DNA from: DVED01 sp963838375
Lineage (GTDB): Bacteria; Cyanobacteriota; Cyanobacteriia; Cyanobacteriales; Geitlerinemataceae
Reading direction: 5' to 3'
Assembly (NCBI GenBank): GCA_963838375.1
Contig: CAWIQY010000019.1
Span: forward strand, 682,001-746,000
Length of the DNA: 64,000 nt
The notes beneath the pieces were generated by a model. It was not told where the DNA came from, made no database searches, and saw only the letters and a list, made by a program, of their open reading frames with translations. Positions within the stretch are counted from its first letter, which is position 1. The number at the start of each line of letters is the position of its first letter. Below are positions 46,901 through 54,722 of the stretch, in pieces. Made by a program: the position numbers and the translations under genes.

Positions 46901-49900
46901 GTGACGCTGACCCCCGATGGCGTCAACCTCGCCCCGCAAACAGAAAACGTCGAAGATACCGTTAATCCCGGCGATACGCTGAATATCCCGGGTTTGGGTG
47001 GAGACGACCCCGATGGTACGGTGGAGGAATTCCGCATCGATACCCTGCCCGAACTCGAGGATGGCATCCTCTATCTGGGCAACCCGGCAACGGGCGGAAC
47101 CCCAGTCAACGTGGGCGATGTTATCCCCGCCACCGACATCGGCAACCTGTTCTTCGAGGCAACCTCCGAGTTCGACGGCACCACTTTTACCTATTCGGCG
47201 ATCGATAATCTCGATGAAGCCGACCCAAGTCCGGCAACCGTCACCCTCAATCCTCCCAATACTCCCCCAGAAACCAAAGACGGTATCCAAACGGTACAAC
47301 CGGGTGAGTCCAACCCCTTAACGGTTCCCGGCGGTACGGATGAAGGGACTGTCACCGGTTACACGATCGATACTATCCCCAACTCCGCAGATGGTACGCT
47401 GTTCATCGGCGACCCCAGCTTGGGCAACACCGTCTCTGCCGGTCAGGGTTTGACCCCGGCACAACTTGCTCAGTTGGTATTCGTCGCCGAACCGGGTTTC
47501 GACGGGGGAGAATTTACCTACTCGGCGATCGACGATGACGGTGAAACCGACCCAACTCCGGCAACTTTTACCCTGAACGCACCGCCGACCACCGACGACT
47601 TCACCGGAAATGTCGAGCCTAACGACACCATCAACCTCACCAGTTTGGGCGGCAGCGACCCGGATGTGGGCGGGTCTGTCATCAGCTACACGATCGATAC
47701 TCTACCCCCAGCAGCCGATGGCATCCTCTATCTGGGCGACCCGGCAACTGGCGGAACCCCGGTGACAGCCGGACAAGTCATTCCCGCCGCCGATCTCGAC
47801 GATCTGTTCTTCGAGGCTAGCGACACCTTCACCGGAACCCGCTTCACCTACTCGGCAACGGACGATACAGGAGTCAACGATCCGACGCCAGCAACGGTGA
47901 ACCTGACGCCGACTGGAGGAAATGTTCCCCCGACGACCGACAATGTGGAAGACACGGTTATCCCCGGTGCTACGCTGAATATTCCCGGACTGGGTGGCGA
48001 CGACCCCGATGGCACGGTGGATGAATACCGTATCGAGACGCTGCCCCCAGCCACCGACGGCATCCTGTATCTCGGCAACCCGACTGCGGGCGGAACTCCG
48101 GTCAGCGAAGGCGATGTGATTCCCGCTACAGAGATCGGGAACCTATTCTTTGAGGCGACACCCGAATTCGACGGGACTACCTTTACTTATACGGCGATCG
48201 ATAATGAGGATGGAGAAGACCCGACACCCGCCACCATCACCCTGAACGTCCCGCCAGACACGGACAATGGGGCGCAGGAAGTTACCCCCGGAACGGCAAC
48301 AACGCTGGTTGGACTCGGCGGCGATGACGTGGATGGCACGGTGGAAGGCTTCCGGATCGAGACGTTACCGCCGCTGGTGGATGGCGTTCTCTACCTAGGC
48401 AGCGTCGCCCCCAGCAACAAAATTTTCGTCGGTCAAGTTTTGACCCCGGCTCAAATCGAGCAACTGGTGTTCGATGCCACGGATAACTTCGACGAGGCTA
48501 GCTTTACCTACTCGGCGATCGATAATGACGGCATCATTGACCCGACTCCAGCAACCTTCGATCTGGTGGCGCCCAACGATCCGCCGGATACCGATGATGT
48601 CACCGATAATGTTGCCCCGGAAGAGACGATTAATCTTACCGGACTCGGCGGCGACGATGTTGATGGGTCGATCGCGTACTATACCATCACTTCCCTACCG
48701 CCAGGGACTGATGGCATCCTCTACCTGGGCGATCCCGGAGTGGATGGAACCCCCGTCAGCGCGGGCGATGTCCTCACTCCCGAGCAAATCGATCGGCTCT
48801 ATTTCGAGGCATCCCCAACCTACACCGGCACTAGCTTTACCTACGCCGCAGCCGACGACGATGGGGCATCCGACCCCACACCAGGAACGGTGACGTTAGG
48901 ACTGGGCAACCTGCCGCCAGAGACCGACGATGCCATCAACGAGGTGACGGAAAACACCACCACCCAGTTAACGGGACTTGGCGGTAGCGACACCGATGGC
49001 TCGATCGAGTTCTACACCCTCCAAACTCTACCCCCGGAAGGGACGCTTTATATCGGCAATCCAGACAACCCCGGGGCGATCGAGATTACGGACGTTCGCA
49101 CTCTGACTCCCTTCCAAATCAACAACCTCTATTTCCAAGCACCTCCGGGATACTCGGGCAACAGCAACTTCAACTACACCGCTACCGATGAAGATGGTGA
49201 AGAAGATCCCACCCCGGCAACGGTATTCCTGCCCACCCCCGGCGGAAACTTGCCCCCGGATACTGAGGATGCTTCCGGCACTGCCATGCCTGGAGAAACC
49301 ATCCAACTCACCGGACTCGGCGGTGATGATGTCGATGGGGGCACGGTGGATGGCTACCAAATCGATAGTCTACCTCCTGTTGGCACGCTGTTCGTAGACG
49401 ATCCGGTGGACGGTCTGACGCCTGTCAATGTCGGTGATGTCATTCCTCCCGGTCTCATCGACAGTCTGGTCTACGAAGCCCCCACAGACTTTACCGGAGA
49501 CACCACCTTTACCTACTCGGCGATCGATAACGACGGTGGCATCGACCCCACACCGGGAACGGTTACCATCAGCGCCCTCTCCGACAACGTTCCCCCTACC
49601 ACCGACAATTCCAGTGTCGGCATCCCCCCTGGCGGTTCTCTCAGTATTCCCGGATTGGGCGGCAGCGATCCCGATGGGACAGTTGCCCTGTACCAAATTA
49701 ATACTCTCCCGAACCAGGGAACGCTCTATATTGGCAATCCCGCCTTGGGTGTGACGGTTACTCCCGGCCAAATCTTGACCCCCACCCAACTCGATCGGCT
49801 CGTATTCCAAGCGCCACCTGGGTTTAGTGGTTCTAGCTTCACCTACTCGGCGATCGACGAAGACGGTGCCAAAGATCCCACTGCGGCTACCGTCACCCTC

Positions 49901-52900
49901 CGGTCTATTCGTCCAAACCCCCAACCGCAGCCGGAACCCACACCTGGAGAACCAGAACCTGGAGAAACAGAACCTGGAGAAACAGAACCGACACCGGAAC
50001 CCGCACCGGAACCGGAAACCACACCGGAACCCGAACTGGAAGAGCCAGTTTTGGACAATGAAAACACATCCGATCCAAAATGTCAAGAGTGTTGTCCAGT
50101 TGCCCCGACGATCGAAGGTTTGGCGATCGCGCCTCTCGATCCCTTACCCGGATTTGCCGTTGCGCCTCCTGTCGAACCCGACTTCAGCAATCTCGCCCAA
50201 ATCCTACCCACCGCGAACAACGATGCGGTACGCGGCAGCATTGCCAACGACGAAATCTGGGGCGATGCCGGAGATGATACCCTGTTTGGCGACAACGGCA
50301 ACGATCGTCTTGCTGGAGACTCCCGCGACCTATCCGATGCCGAACAATCCGGTACCGACTTCATTTTCGGCGGCGCTGGAAACGACGAACTCAACGGTAA
50401 CGAGAAAAATGACACCCTTTCCGGCGGCGACGGTGACGATGAAGTTCACGGCGGTCGGGATAACGATCTCCTCTCCGGAGACCAAGGAAATGATACCCTA
50501 GGCGGCGATCTCGGCGATGACACGATCCTCGGCAGTTTGGGACGTTTTGCTGGTGTCGGTTCCCAAGACGAACAGGACGTCCTGTACGGCAACCAAGGAC
50601 GCGATCTCCTCAAAGGTGGAGAAGGCGAAGACCGCATCTACGGTGGCAAAGACGACGACCTCGCTTACGGCGGCAAAGATAACGATCTCGTCGAAGGCGA
50701 ACTCGGAAACGACACCCTGATTGGAGACCAAGGCGATGATACCGTTCGCGGCGGCACAGAAGACCCCAGCAACCCCGATCCCTCCGGACGGGACTTAATC
50801 TACGGCGCTGCGGGACGGGATGTCTTGTTCGGTAACGAAAGCAACGACACCCTATCTGGCGGCAACGGCGACGATCGCATTCACGGCGGCAAAGATGGCG
50901 ATCTGATGTTCGGCGACGAGGGAAATGACACCCTGTACGGCGAACGCGGTGATGACACCCTGTTAGGCAGTCTCGGCAAACCCACCGCAGCAGACAACAA
51001 TAGCGAACGAGATCTGTTGTCCGGTAACGACGGAAACGACATCATTAAAGGCGGAGAAGGCGACGACAGCATCTACGCCGGAAAAGATAACGATCTCGTC
51101 TACGCCGGAAAAGATAACGATCTCGTTTTCGGCGACCAGGGTAGCGACACCTTAGTCGGCGACCAAGGCAACGACACCATTTCCGGCGGCAATGGCAACC
51201 CCAACGACCCGGAAGATGCTAACGGACACGATGTCATTTTCGGCGGCGACGGCGAAGATGTCATGGACGGAAATAACGGAAATGACAGCATTGTCAGCGG
51301 TTCCGGCAACGACATCGCCCTGGGCGGCAAAGGAGACGACATCATCTGGGGAGAAGCCGGAAACGATCTGCTGTACGGAGATTTGGGCAACGACACCCTC
51401 TGCGGTGGCGACGGCGACGATCTCCTTGTCGGCAGTAACGGCGATCCCGGAAACACCGGAGATGGCAACGATCTTCTCTGCGGCGGTGCCGGAAACGATC
51501 GACTCTACGGTAACGAAGGAGATGACACCCTCAACGGCGGCGGCGATGAAGATTGCCTATTCGGCGGTAAAGGAAACGACCTGCTCAAAGGTGGCGACGG
51601 AAACGACCAACTGTTCGGGGAAGAGGGAAATGACACCCTCATCGGCGGTGCGGGGAACGATGTCTTCGTCCTGCGACCCGGTTCGGGGACGGATACCGTG
51701 GAAGACTTCAAAGTCGGCGAAGATCTCATCGGATTGGTTGGTCTCACCTTCGCAGAACTGACTTTCATCCAAGGCGCTGGCGGTGCCCAAATCCTCGCCA
51801 ATGGCGAACTCCTGGCTGTCCTGGTCGGCGTCTCGGCAAGCGCATTAACCCCTACCAGCTTCACGACCGAACTGCGGTGTGAAGTCAACGCCAAGACCGA
51901 AGACTGCGGTTGTCCCACGGTTCCGACGATCGAAGGTTTAGCCATCGAACCCCTGGGCGAACTCAATCTCGATCGGCAAATCCAAGCCCGACGGGATATC
52001 GGTGGTGATGATATCGATATCTTACAAGGATCGATCCAAGACGATCGTTTTGACGGTCGCAATGGTGCCGATCGTCTTTTCGGCTACCTCGGAAACGACG
52101 AACTGTACGGAAACCAGGGCAGTGACTCCATTTCCGGCGGCGACGGGGACGATCGAGCCCACGGCGGCAAAGATGGCGATTTGCTATCTGGTGGTCAGGG
52201 GAACGACTCGTTGTACGGCGAACGCGGCGATGACACGATTCTCGGCAGTCTCGGCAGCGCCAACGGCGTCGGTCGTTCCGGCGAACGGGATTTGCTATCT
52301 GGCAACGACGGAAACGACATCATTAAAGGCGGAGAAGGCGATGACAGCATCTACGCCGGAAAGGATAACGATCTTGTCTACGCCGGAAAAGATGATGACC
52401 TGGTTTTCGGCGACTGGGGAAGTGACACCATAGTCGGTGATGACGGCGACGATACCCTCCTCGGTGGCAACGGCAACACTGGCAATCCAGAACCTGCCGA
52501 TAGTCACGATGTCATTTTCGGCGGTTCGGGAAATGATTTCCTCGACGGAAATGAGGGCAACGATAGCCTGATTTCTGGAACGGGCGACGATGAAGCGCGG
52601 GGCGGTCGCGGCGACGACATCATTTGGGGTGAAGCCGGAAACGACCTGCTACTCGGCGATCTGGGCAACGATACCCTGTGCGGCGGCGATGGCGACGACA
52701 CCCTCATCGGCAGCAACGGCAATCCCGAAAATACCGGAGACGGCAACGACAAGCTGTGTGGCGGGGCTGGAAACGATTTCCTAGACGGTAACGAAGGGGA
52801 CGATCGACTCGATGGGGATTCCGGAAACGACACCCTGCTAGGGGGCAAGCAAAACGATACCCTGTCCGGAGGTGCGGGGGATGACTTCCTCGCCGGACAA

Positions 52901-53140
52901 CTAGGAAGCGATCGGCTCATCGGGGGTGCGGGTCGCGATATCTTCCAAATTACCACGGGTGGGCTGGATACGATCGCCGATTTCCAAGTCGGAGTCGATC
53001 GTCTGGTCTTCTCGGGTGAATTCACTCCAGAACAGTTAACTCTGACTCAAGTTGAAAATTCGACCCTTGTCAGCTTGGGAACGGAACAACTGGCTATCTT
53101 AGAAGGAGTCAGGGTCGATCGATTGTCTGAAGTGATTTAA
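43946..53140 (+). CDS. Giant protein segment 6: cadherin-like repeats and two RTX blocks
   Basis: 3,064 codons, the largest intact piece; its GTG start is only the first start codon after the frameshift. Residues 1-330: last A and B stalk domains. Residues about 333-1985: 15 Ig/cadherin-like repeats of about 110 residues with the shared core (D)GTV..Y.I.TLP...DGILYLGDPATGG.PV and FTYSAIDN.G..DPTPATVTL. Then a linker of P-E-P-E-T/GETEP repeats, a KCQECCP motif, RTX block 1, a second Cys motif DCGCP, and RTX block 2 to the end (VDRLSEVI). The RTX nonapeptides (GG.G.D.L.G) bind calcium after secretion. The terminal VSLGTEQLAILEGV region resembles RTX C-terminal secretion domains. Confidence 0.88.
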   Translation: MALVGTSVNSPNNGNTEAVIGELVTHQITLTIPEGTTPESVLANAFDPGLAFVEFTSIIPSSGVASNTVDLTDVASLNNAVNNATNGSSVGTNGSGFTLNLGDLVNTNSSDGTPETIVLTYTAVVLNDATNQDTDGQTGPSLNSNVTFNWETNSGVPLAGSPDEITVTEPLLTIQTEVLEDPSTAQENVRRNVGDTVRVRLTLSSDDADAFGADAFDVALSNLMPTGVDYAGNLAYVSGVNPDSFDDAGGTVSATYSTFPDGSVSVIEFDVTLNGTVTVGDITDTAQVTYTSLAGTPGTITSNNAASTERTGDGTGNNDYRDDDPASITVNQPPETDDAQEFVAPSETINILNMGGNDTDGGTVDEFRIDTLPDPADGILYLGDPATGGTPINVNDIIPANQIGNLYFEATPGFDGGEFTYSAIDNEGGIDLTPNTVTLTPNIRPETVDAIDRVPPEGTISIEGLSGSDPDGTVVQYQITSLPPVGTLYLGNPATTGVEITQTDIDNGFIIDAANIDDLHFTAPAGFTGTTFTYASIDNEGAKDLTPATVTINSNPRPETNDVINNVPLNSAVPLTGLVGPLGGSDPNGTVDEFRIVSVPNVADGVLYVGDPNSGGTPLSANDTVPAGQINNLFFLSTGTFDGATFEYAAIDDEDAEDLTPATVTLNAPPETIDSSGTVPPNGTIPIENLGGSDPDTTVQFYTIDSLPTGGTLYLGSATPGNEVQVGDNLTPVELDRLFFTASPTFSGNTTFTYHATDNLGLPDATPATVTITSIDGNIPPETVDALQTIEPGTTVPLPVPPGSDFDGTVTGYQIETLPDSVDGVLTLNGTAVTAGQIIPTTQIGNLVFQATPGFDGGEFTYSAVDNEGDADPTPATYTLNAPPTTEDVDDRVNPNNTLPLTALIGNDPDGAVVSYTINTLPPATAGVLYLGDPATGGTTVTAGQVIPAGDIDDLFFTASSTFTGTNFTYSATDENGIPDATPATVTLTPDGVNLAPQTENVEDTVNPGDTLNIPGLGGDDPDGTVEEFRIDTLPELEDGILYLGNPATGGTPVNVGDVIPATDIGNLFFEATSEFDGTTFTYSAIDNLDEADPSPATVTLNPPNTPPETKDGIQTVQPGESNPLTVPGGTDEGTVTGYTIDTIPNSADGTLFIGDPSLGNTVSAGQGLTPAQLAQLVFVAEPGFDGGEFTYSAIDDDGETDPTPATFTLNAPPTTDDFTGNVEPNDTINLTSLGGSDPDVGGSVISYTIDTLPPAADGILYLGDPATGGTPVTAGQVIPAADLDDLFFEASDTFTGTRFTYSATDDTGVNDPTPATVNLTPTGGNVPPTTDNVEDTVIPGATLNIPGLGGDDPDGTVDEYRIETLPPATDGILYLGNPTAGGTPVSEGDVIPATEIGNLFFEATPEFDGTTFTYTAIDNEDGEDPTPATITLNVPPDTDNGAQEVTPGTATTLVGLGGDDVDGTVEGFRIETLPPLVDGVLYLGSVAPSNKIFVGQVLTPAQIEQLVFDATDNFDEASFTYSAIDNDGIIDPTPATFDLVAPNDPPDTDDVTDNVAPEETINLTGLGGDDVDGSIAYYTITSLPPGTDGILYLGDPGVDGTPVSAGDVLTPEQIDRLYFEASPTYTGTSFTYAAADDDGASDPTPGTVTLGLGNLPPETDDAINEVTENTTTQLTGLGGSDTDGSIEFYTLQTLPPEGTLYIGNPDNPGAIEITDVRTLTPFQINNLYFQAPPGYSGNSNFNYTATDEDGEEDPTPATVFLPTPGGNLPPDTEDASGTAMPGETIQLTGLGGDDVDGGTVDGYQIDSLPPVGTLFVDDPVDGLTPVNVGDVIPPGLIDSLVYEAPTDFTGDTTFTYSAIDNDGGIDPTPGTVTISALSDNVPPTTDNSSVGIPPGGSLSIPGLGGSDPDGTVALYQINTLPNQGTLYIGNPALGVTVTPGQILTPTQLDRLVFQAPPGFSGSSFTYSAIDEDGAKDPTAATVTLRSIRPNPQPQPEPTPGEPEPGETEPGETEPTPEPAPEPETTPEPELEEPVLDNENTSDPKCQECCPVAPTIEGLAIAPLDPLPGFAVAPPVEPDFSNLAQILPTANNDAVRGSIANDEIWGDAGDDTLFGDNGNDRLAGDSRDLSDAEQSGTDFIFGGAGNDELNGNEKNDTLSGGDGDDEVHGGRDNDLLSGDQGNDTLGGDLGDDTILGSLGRFAGVGSQDEQDVLYGNQGRDLLKGGEGEDRIYGGKDDDLAYGGKDNDLVEGELGNDTLIGDQGDDTVRGGTEDPSNPDPSGRDLIYGAAGRDVLFGNESNDTLSGGNGDDRIHGGKDGDLMFGDEGNDTLYGERGDDTLLGSLGKPTAADNNSERDLLSGNDGNDIIKGGEGDDSIYAGKDNDLVYAGKDNDLVFGDQGSDTLVGDQGNDTISGGNGNPNDPEDANGHDVIFGGDGEDVMDGNNGNDSIVSGSGNDIALGGKGDDIIWGEAGNDLLYGDLGNDTLCGGDGDDLLVGSNGDPGNTGDGNDLLCGGAGNDRLYGNEGDDTLNGGGDEDCLFGGKGNDLLKGGDGNDQLFGEEGNDTLIGGAGNDVFVLRPGSGTDTVEDFKVGEDLIGLVGLTFAELTFIQGAGGAQILANGELLAVLVGVSASALTPTSFTTELRCEVNAKTEDCGCPTVPTIEGLAIEPLGELNLDRQIQARRDIGGDDIDILQGSIQDDRFDGRNGADRLFGYLGNDELYGNQGSDSISGGDGDDRAHGGKDGDLLSGGQGNDSLYGERGDDTILGSLGSANGVGRSGERDLLSGNDGNDIIKGGEGDDSIYAGKDNDLVYAGKDDDLVFGDWGSDTIVGDDGDDTLLGGNGNTGNPEPADSHDVIFGGSGNDFLDGNEGNDSLISGTGDDEARGGRGDDIIWGEAGNDLLLGDLGNDTLCGGDGDDTLIGSNGNPENTGDGNDKLCGGAGNDFLDGNEGDDRLDGDSGNDTLLGGKQNDTLSGGAGDDFLAGQLGSDRLIGGAGRDIFQITTGGLDTIADFQVGVDRLVFSGEFTPEQLTLTQVENSTLVSLGTEQLAILEGVRVDRLSEVI
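44935..49905 (+). repeat. 15 tandem cadherin/Ig-like repeats
   Basis: Each unit begins with PP(E/T/D)T(D/E)(D/N) or a close variant and ends DPTPATVTL; units are about 330 bases. Some long-range pairs, such as the seventh and tenth, are especially alike (NVEDTV.PG.TLNIPGLGGDDPDG), which suggests duplication of multi-repeat blocks. Confidence 0.85.
50230..51760 (+). repeat. RTX calcium-binding block 1
   Basis: Dozens of GG.G.D.L.G nonapeptides interrupted by three longer spacer loops containing (D/S)...SGRDLIYG or GHDVIFGG. It ends in a beta-domain FVLRPGSGTDTVEDFKVGEDL. It is preceded by the Cys motif KCQECCPVAPTIEGLAIAPL. Confidence 0.9.
52010..52990 (+). repeat. RTX calcium-binding block 2
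   Basis: A shorter copy of block 1 with nearly identical stretches (GNDIIKGGEGDDSIYAGKDN occurs in both). It ends in an equivalent beta-domain FQITTGGLDTIADFQVGVDR. It is preceded by DCGCPTVPTIEGLAIEPLGE, the counterpart of the linker before block 1. Confidence 0.9.
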
Positions 53141-53144
53141 GATC

Positions 53145-53271
53145 GTAGGGGGTGCCACCGCGAGAGCGAAACGCACCACCCGAGTTCCAATCTGCTTCAA
53201 TAACACACCCTACCATCTGAATGCGTTCGCGTTAGGAATGGTGCGTTTCGTGCCGGTGGCACACCCTATAG
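53145..53271. mobile_element. MITE-like element with inverted-repeat ends
   Basis: The left arm (GTAGGGGGTGCCACCG...GCGAAACGCACC, 53144-53178) and right arm (GGTGCGTTTCGTGCCGGTGGCACACCCTATAG, to 53271) are imperfect reverse complements over about 33 bases, with about 60 bases between. No ORF. A fragment of the right arm (ACACCCTATAG) recurs at 55807-55817. Confidence 0.65.
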
Positions 53272-53298
53272 AACTTCTTTCTGGACAATTTCTCAGCT

Positions 53299-53343
53299 AG
53301 CAATAACCCGCCTGGGGTTTAAAACCCTAGGCGGGTTATTGCT
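53299..53343. repeat. 22-bp near-perfect palindrome
   Basis: AGCAATAACCCGCCTGGGGT... pairs with ...ACCCTAGGCGGGTTATTGCT with one G-T wobble and essentially no loop. It lies 160 bases after the giant gene and could act as a bidirectional terminator or a cruciform, but no T-run follows the stem. Confidence 0.6.
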
Positions 53344-53557
53344 AAACTCCATTAAAATGGACTAAAACTCTTTCCCAGTCTTATATGCGAAGACTTTCGC
53401 TATTAGTTTGGAACTTAAGTTCCAGGCGAGATTCGGAGTCTTGCCGACCCAGGTTCAATATGTCAGCCAAACCCCAAAAAGCAGATGCAGCACGAACTCC
53501 CAAATAACCTCCACCCCCACAGCGTCAGGTCACAACACAACGGAACGGGAGGTCGTC

Positions 53558-53761
53558 GTGACTAACAAACCCGACCCTCCTGAAGAAACCACCACCCACT
53601 CAGCGTCTGACAGCAGCAAGTGTTACGAGATGAAGCGCAAGTATGGATGGGACTTGCTCAGGATTGACGAACACCCCACTGACCCCATCTTCAAAGTTGA
53701 TTGTGTGTTTGTGGGTGAAGCGAGATTTCCCAACTACATGGAGAATGACGACGATGACTAA
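53558..53761 (+). CDS. Small acidic protein, gene 1 of module copy 1, unknown function
   Basis: Read from GTG at 53558, which has a strong GGGAGG site 5 bases upstream; the frame is open to 53408 but those codons look non-coding. The 67 residues start MTNKPDPPEETTTHSASD. They carry the block SSKCYEMKRKYGWDLLRIDE, then FKVDCVFVGEARFPNYMEND and an acidic end. The stop overlaps the next gene's ATG in the string ATGACTAA. The same block occurs in the broken copy at 54723. Function unknown; two conserved Cys are present. Confidence 0.65.
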   Translation: MTNKPDPPEETTTHSASDSSKCYEMKRKYGWDLLRIDEHPTDPIFKVDCVFVGEARFPNYMENDDDD

Positions 53762-54194
53762 GCAAAATCGTTATATCATTTGGAGAGCCAACTGGGGTGA
53801 AAAACAGGGATGGCGGACGTTTTCGGGTTCCCGTTCCTTGACTGGAATCTTACAAGAGAACTTCTTCTCCTCTGGTAAAACCCCTGAAGTCGGCGATCGC
53901 ATCACCGAGGGCAAAAAGGACGAAGACGGCACGAACTATTCCAGTTGGGGCGATTGGGTGATCGATCGCGTGGAATCCTACCTGCCGGATATGCCAGTGG
54001 GACAAGAGTTTACCGAGGTGGTAATCTGTTGGTGCAAATACGACCCCATCGAACCAGAATGGATTCCGCAAGGCAAGTCGATCGTCTCTGTTGAGTCCTT
54101 TGGGGGCGACACACAAGCCTTCGAGAAGTGGAAATCGGAAAATGCGGACAACCCCCGCTATGAGATCGTGGAGATTCCGGAGAGGGTAGGTTGA
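53754..54194 (+). CDS. Unknown ~146-residue protein, gene 2 of module copy 1
   Basis: Starts at ATG 53754 inside the stop of the preceding gene (ATGACTAA overlap). N-terminal half: MTKQNRYIIWRANWGEKQGW...LTGILQENF; C-terminal half: SYLPDMPVGQEFTEVVICWC, WIPQGKSIVSVESFGGD and a helical ADNPRYEIVEIPERVG tail. No signal peptide or membrane segment; no family recognised. The 3' half is nearly identical in DNA to the second copy at 55299, while the 5' half has diverged. Confidence 0.8.
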   Translation: MTKQNRYIIWRANWGEKQGWRTFSGSRSLTGILQENFFSSGKTPEVGDRITEGKKDEDGTNYSSWGDWVIDRVESYLPDMPVGQEFTEVVICWCKYDPIEPEWIPQGKSIVSVESFGGDTQAFEKWKSENADNPRYEIVEIPERVG

Positions 54195-54352
54195 TGCCTA
54201 GAAATCTAGACGATCGGTATTGCCGCCATTCAATCCTACGGTGAAAGCTGTGAGAAAGACGATCGATGAGACCGATCGAGCAAAACTAATCTGTGTATTT
54301 AGATACTTTTTTAGCCAGTACTGAAATATCAACCCGTTAGAAATATCAAAAA

Positions 54353-54370
54353 GTTATACAATCTTGTAAC
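54353..54370. promoter_or_regulatory. Candidate operator upstream of the XRE-type gene
   Basis: GTTATACAATCTTGTAAC is a near-perfect dyad (GTTA-ACAA / TTGTAAC) about 75 bases before the GTG of the HTH gene, a plausible self-binding site. A direct repeat of ACTAG follows at about 54390-54410. Confidence 0.35.
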
Positions 54371-54445
54371 GGGCATCGTTAATACCAATCAACTAGTAAT
54401 ACTAACTAGAAGGTAATATCGGGGCGATGATATTTAGGCAATGCA

Positions 54446-54718
54446 GTGAAAAATCGAATAAAGGAATTCGTAGACACGCAGGGGATTTCACTCTACAAGT
54501 TTCGGAAAAGGACAGGAATTGCTCAGAGAACCGCCTACGACCTGTACAACAATCCTTTTCAAATCCCTTCGTCCAGTGTCCTGACTAAAATCTGTGATGC
54601 GTTTCAAATACCACCAGGTGAACTTCTAGAGTGGGTTCCCCCAGAAGAAAGACCAGAAAAGTTTCGCCCTAACACACCAGATCTCCCGATCGAACCGAAG
54701 TCCAACCGGGAGAAGTGA
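54446..54718 (+). CDS. XRE/Cro-type helix-turn-helix regulator
   Basis: 90 residues from a GTG start. The HTH comprises roughly residues 10-60: GISLYKFRKRTGIAQRTAYD followed by the recognition-helix region SVLTKICDAFQIPPGELLEW. The C-terminal 25 residues are Pro/Lys/Glu-rich. It stands between the two module copies, 4 bases before the second small gene, so it probably represses that operon. Confidence 0.85.
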   Translation: MKNRIKEFVDTQGISLYKFRKRTGIAQRTAYDLYNNPFQIPSSSVLTKICDAFQIPPGELLEWVPPEERPEKFRPNTPDLPIEPKSNREK

Positions 54719-54722
54719 AGCG

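Larger units (their letters stand above)
36073..53140 (+). other. Giant surface-protein locus: DUF11 stalk, cadherin-like repeats, RTX tail (six frame-shifted segments)
   Basis: All six ORFs in this span are successive pieces of one gene. At each junction the protein resumes in another frame after a single-base change: one G missing at 36771-36775, an extra A near 40599, an extra base near 41188, an extra T at 42266, and one C missing at 43938-43940. Correcting these gives one frame of about 5,690 codons. Domains in order: unique N-terminus (about 170 residues, no signal peptide); about 16 DUF11/isopeptide-type domains (to about 44.9 kb); 15 Ig/cadherin-like repeats (to about 49.9 kb); a Pro/Glu linker; RTX block 1; a linker; RTX block 2. 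Lack of an N-terminal signal plus RTX ends implies type I secretion, though no HlyB/HlyD genes are in the window. Confidence 0.85.

Noticed and set aside
45000..49900. CRISPR-like or satellite DNA array
   Set aside because: The regularity is at protein level in ~330-base units inside an open frame, not short direct repeats with spacers.
36073..53140. Programmed ribosomal frameshifting at the five breaks
   Set aside because: The breaks are in both directions, lack slippery heptamers with downstream structures, and similar one-base breaks occur in unrelated genes of the window.
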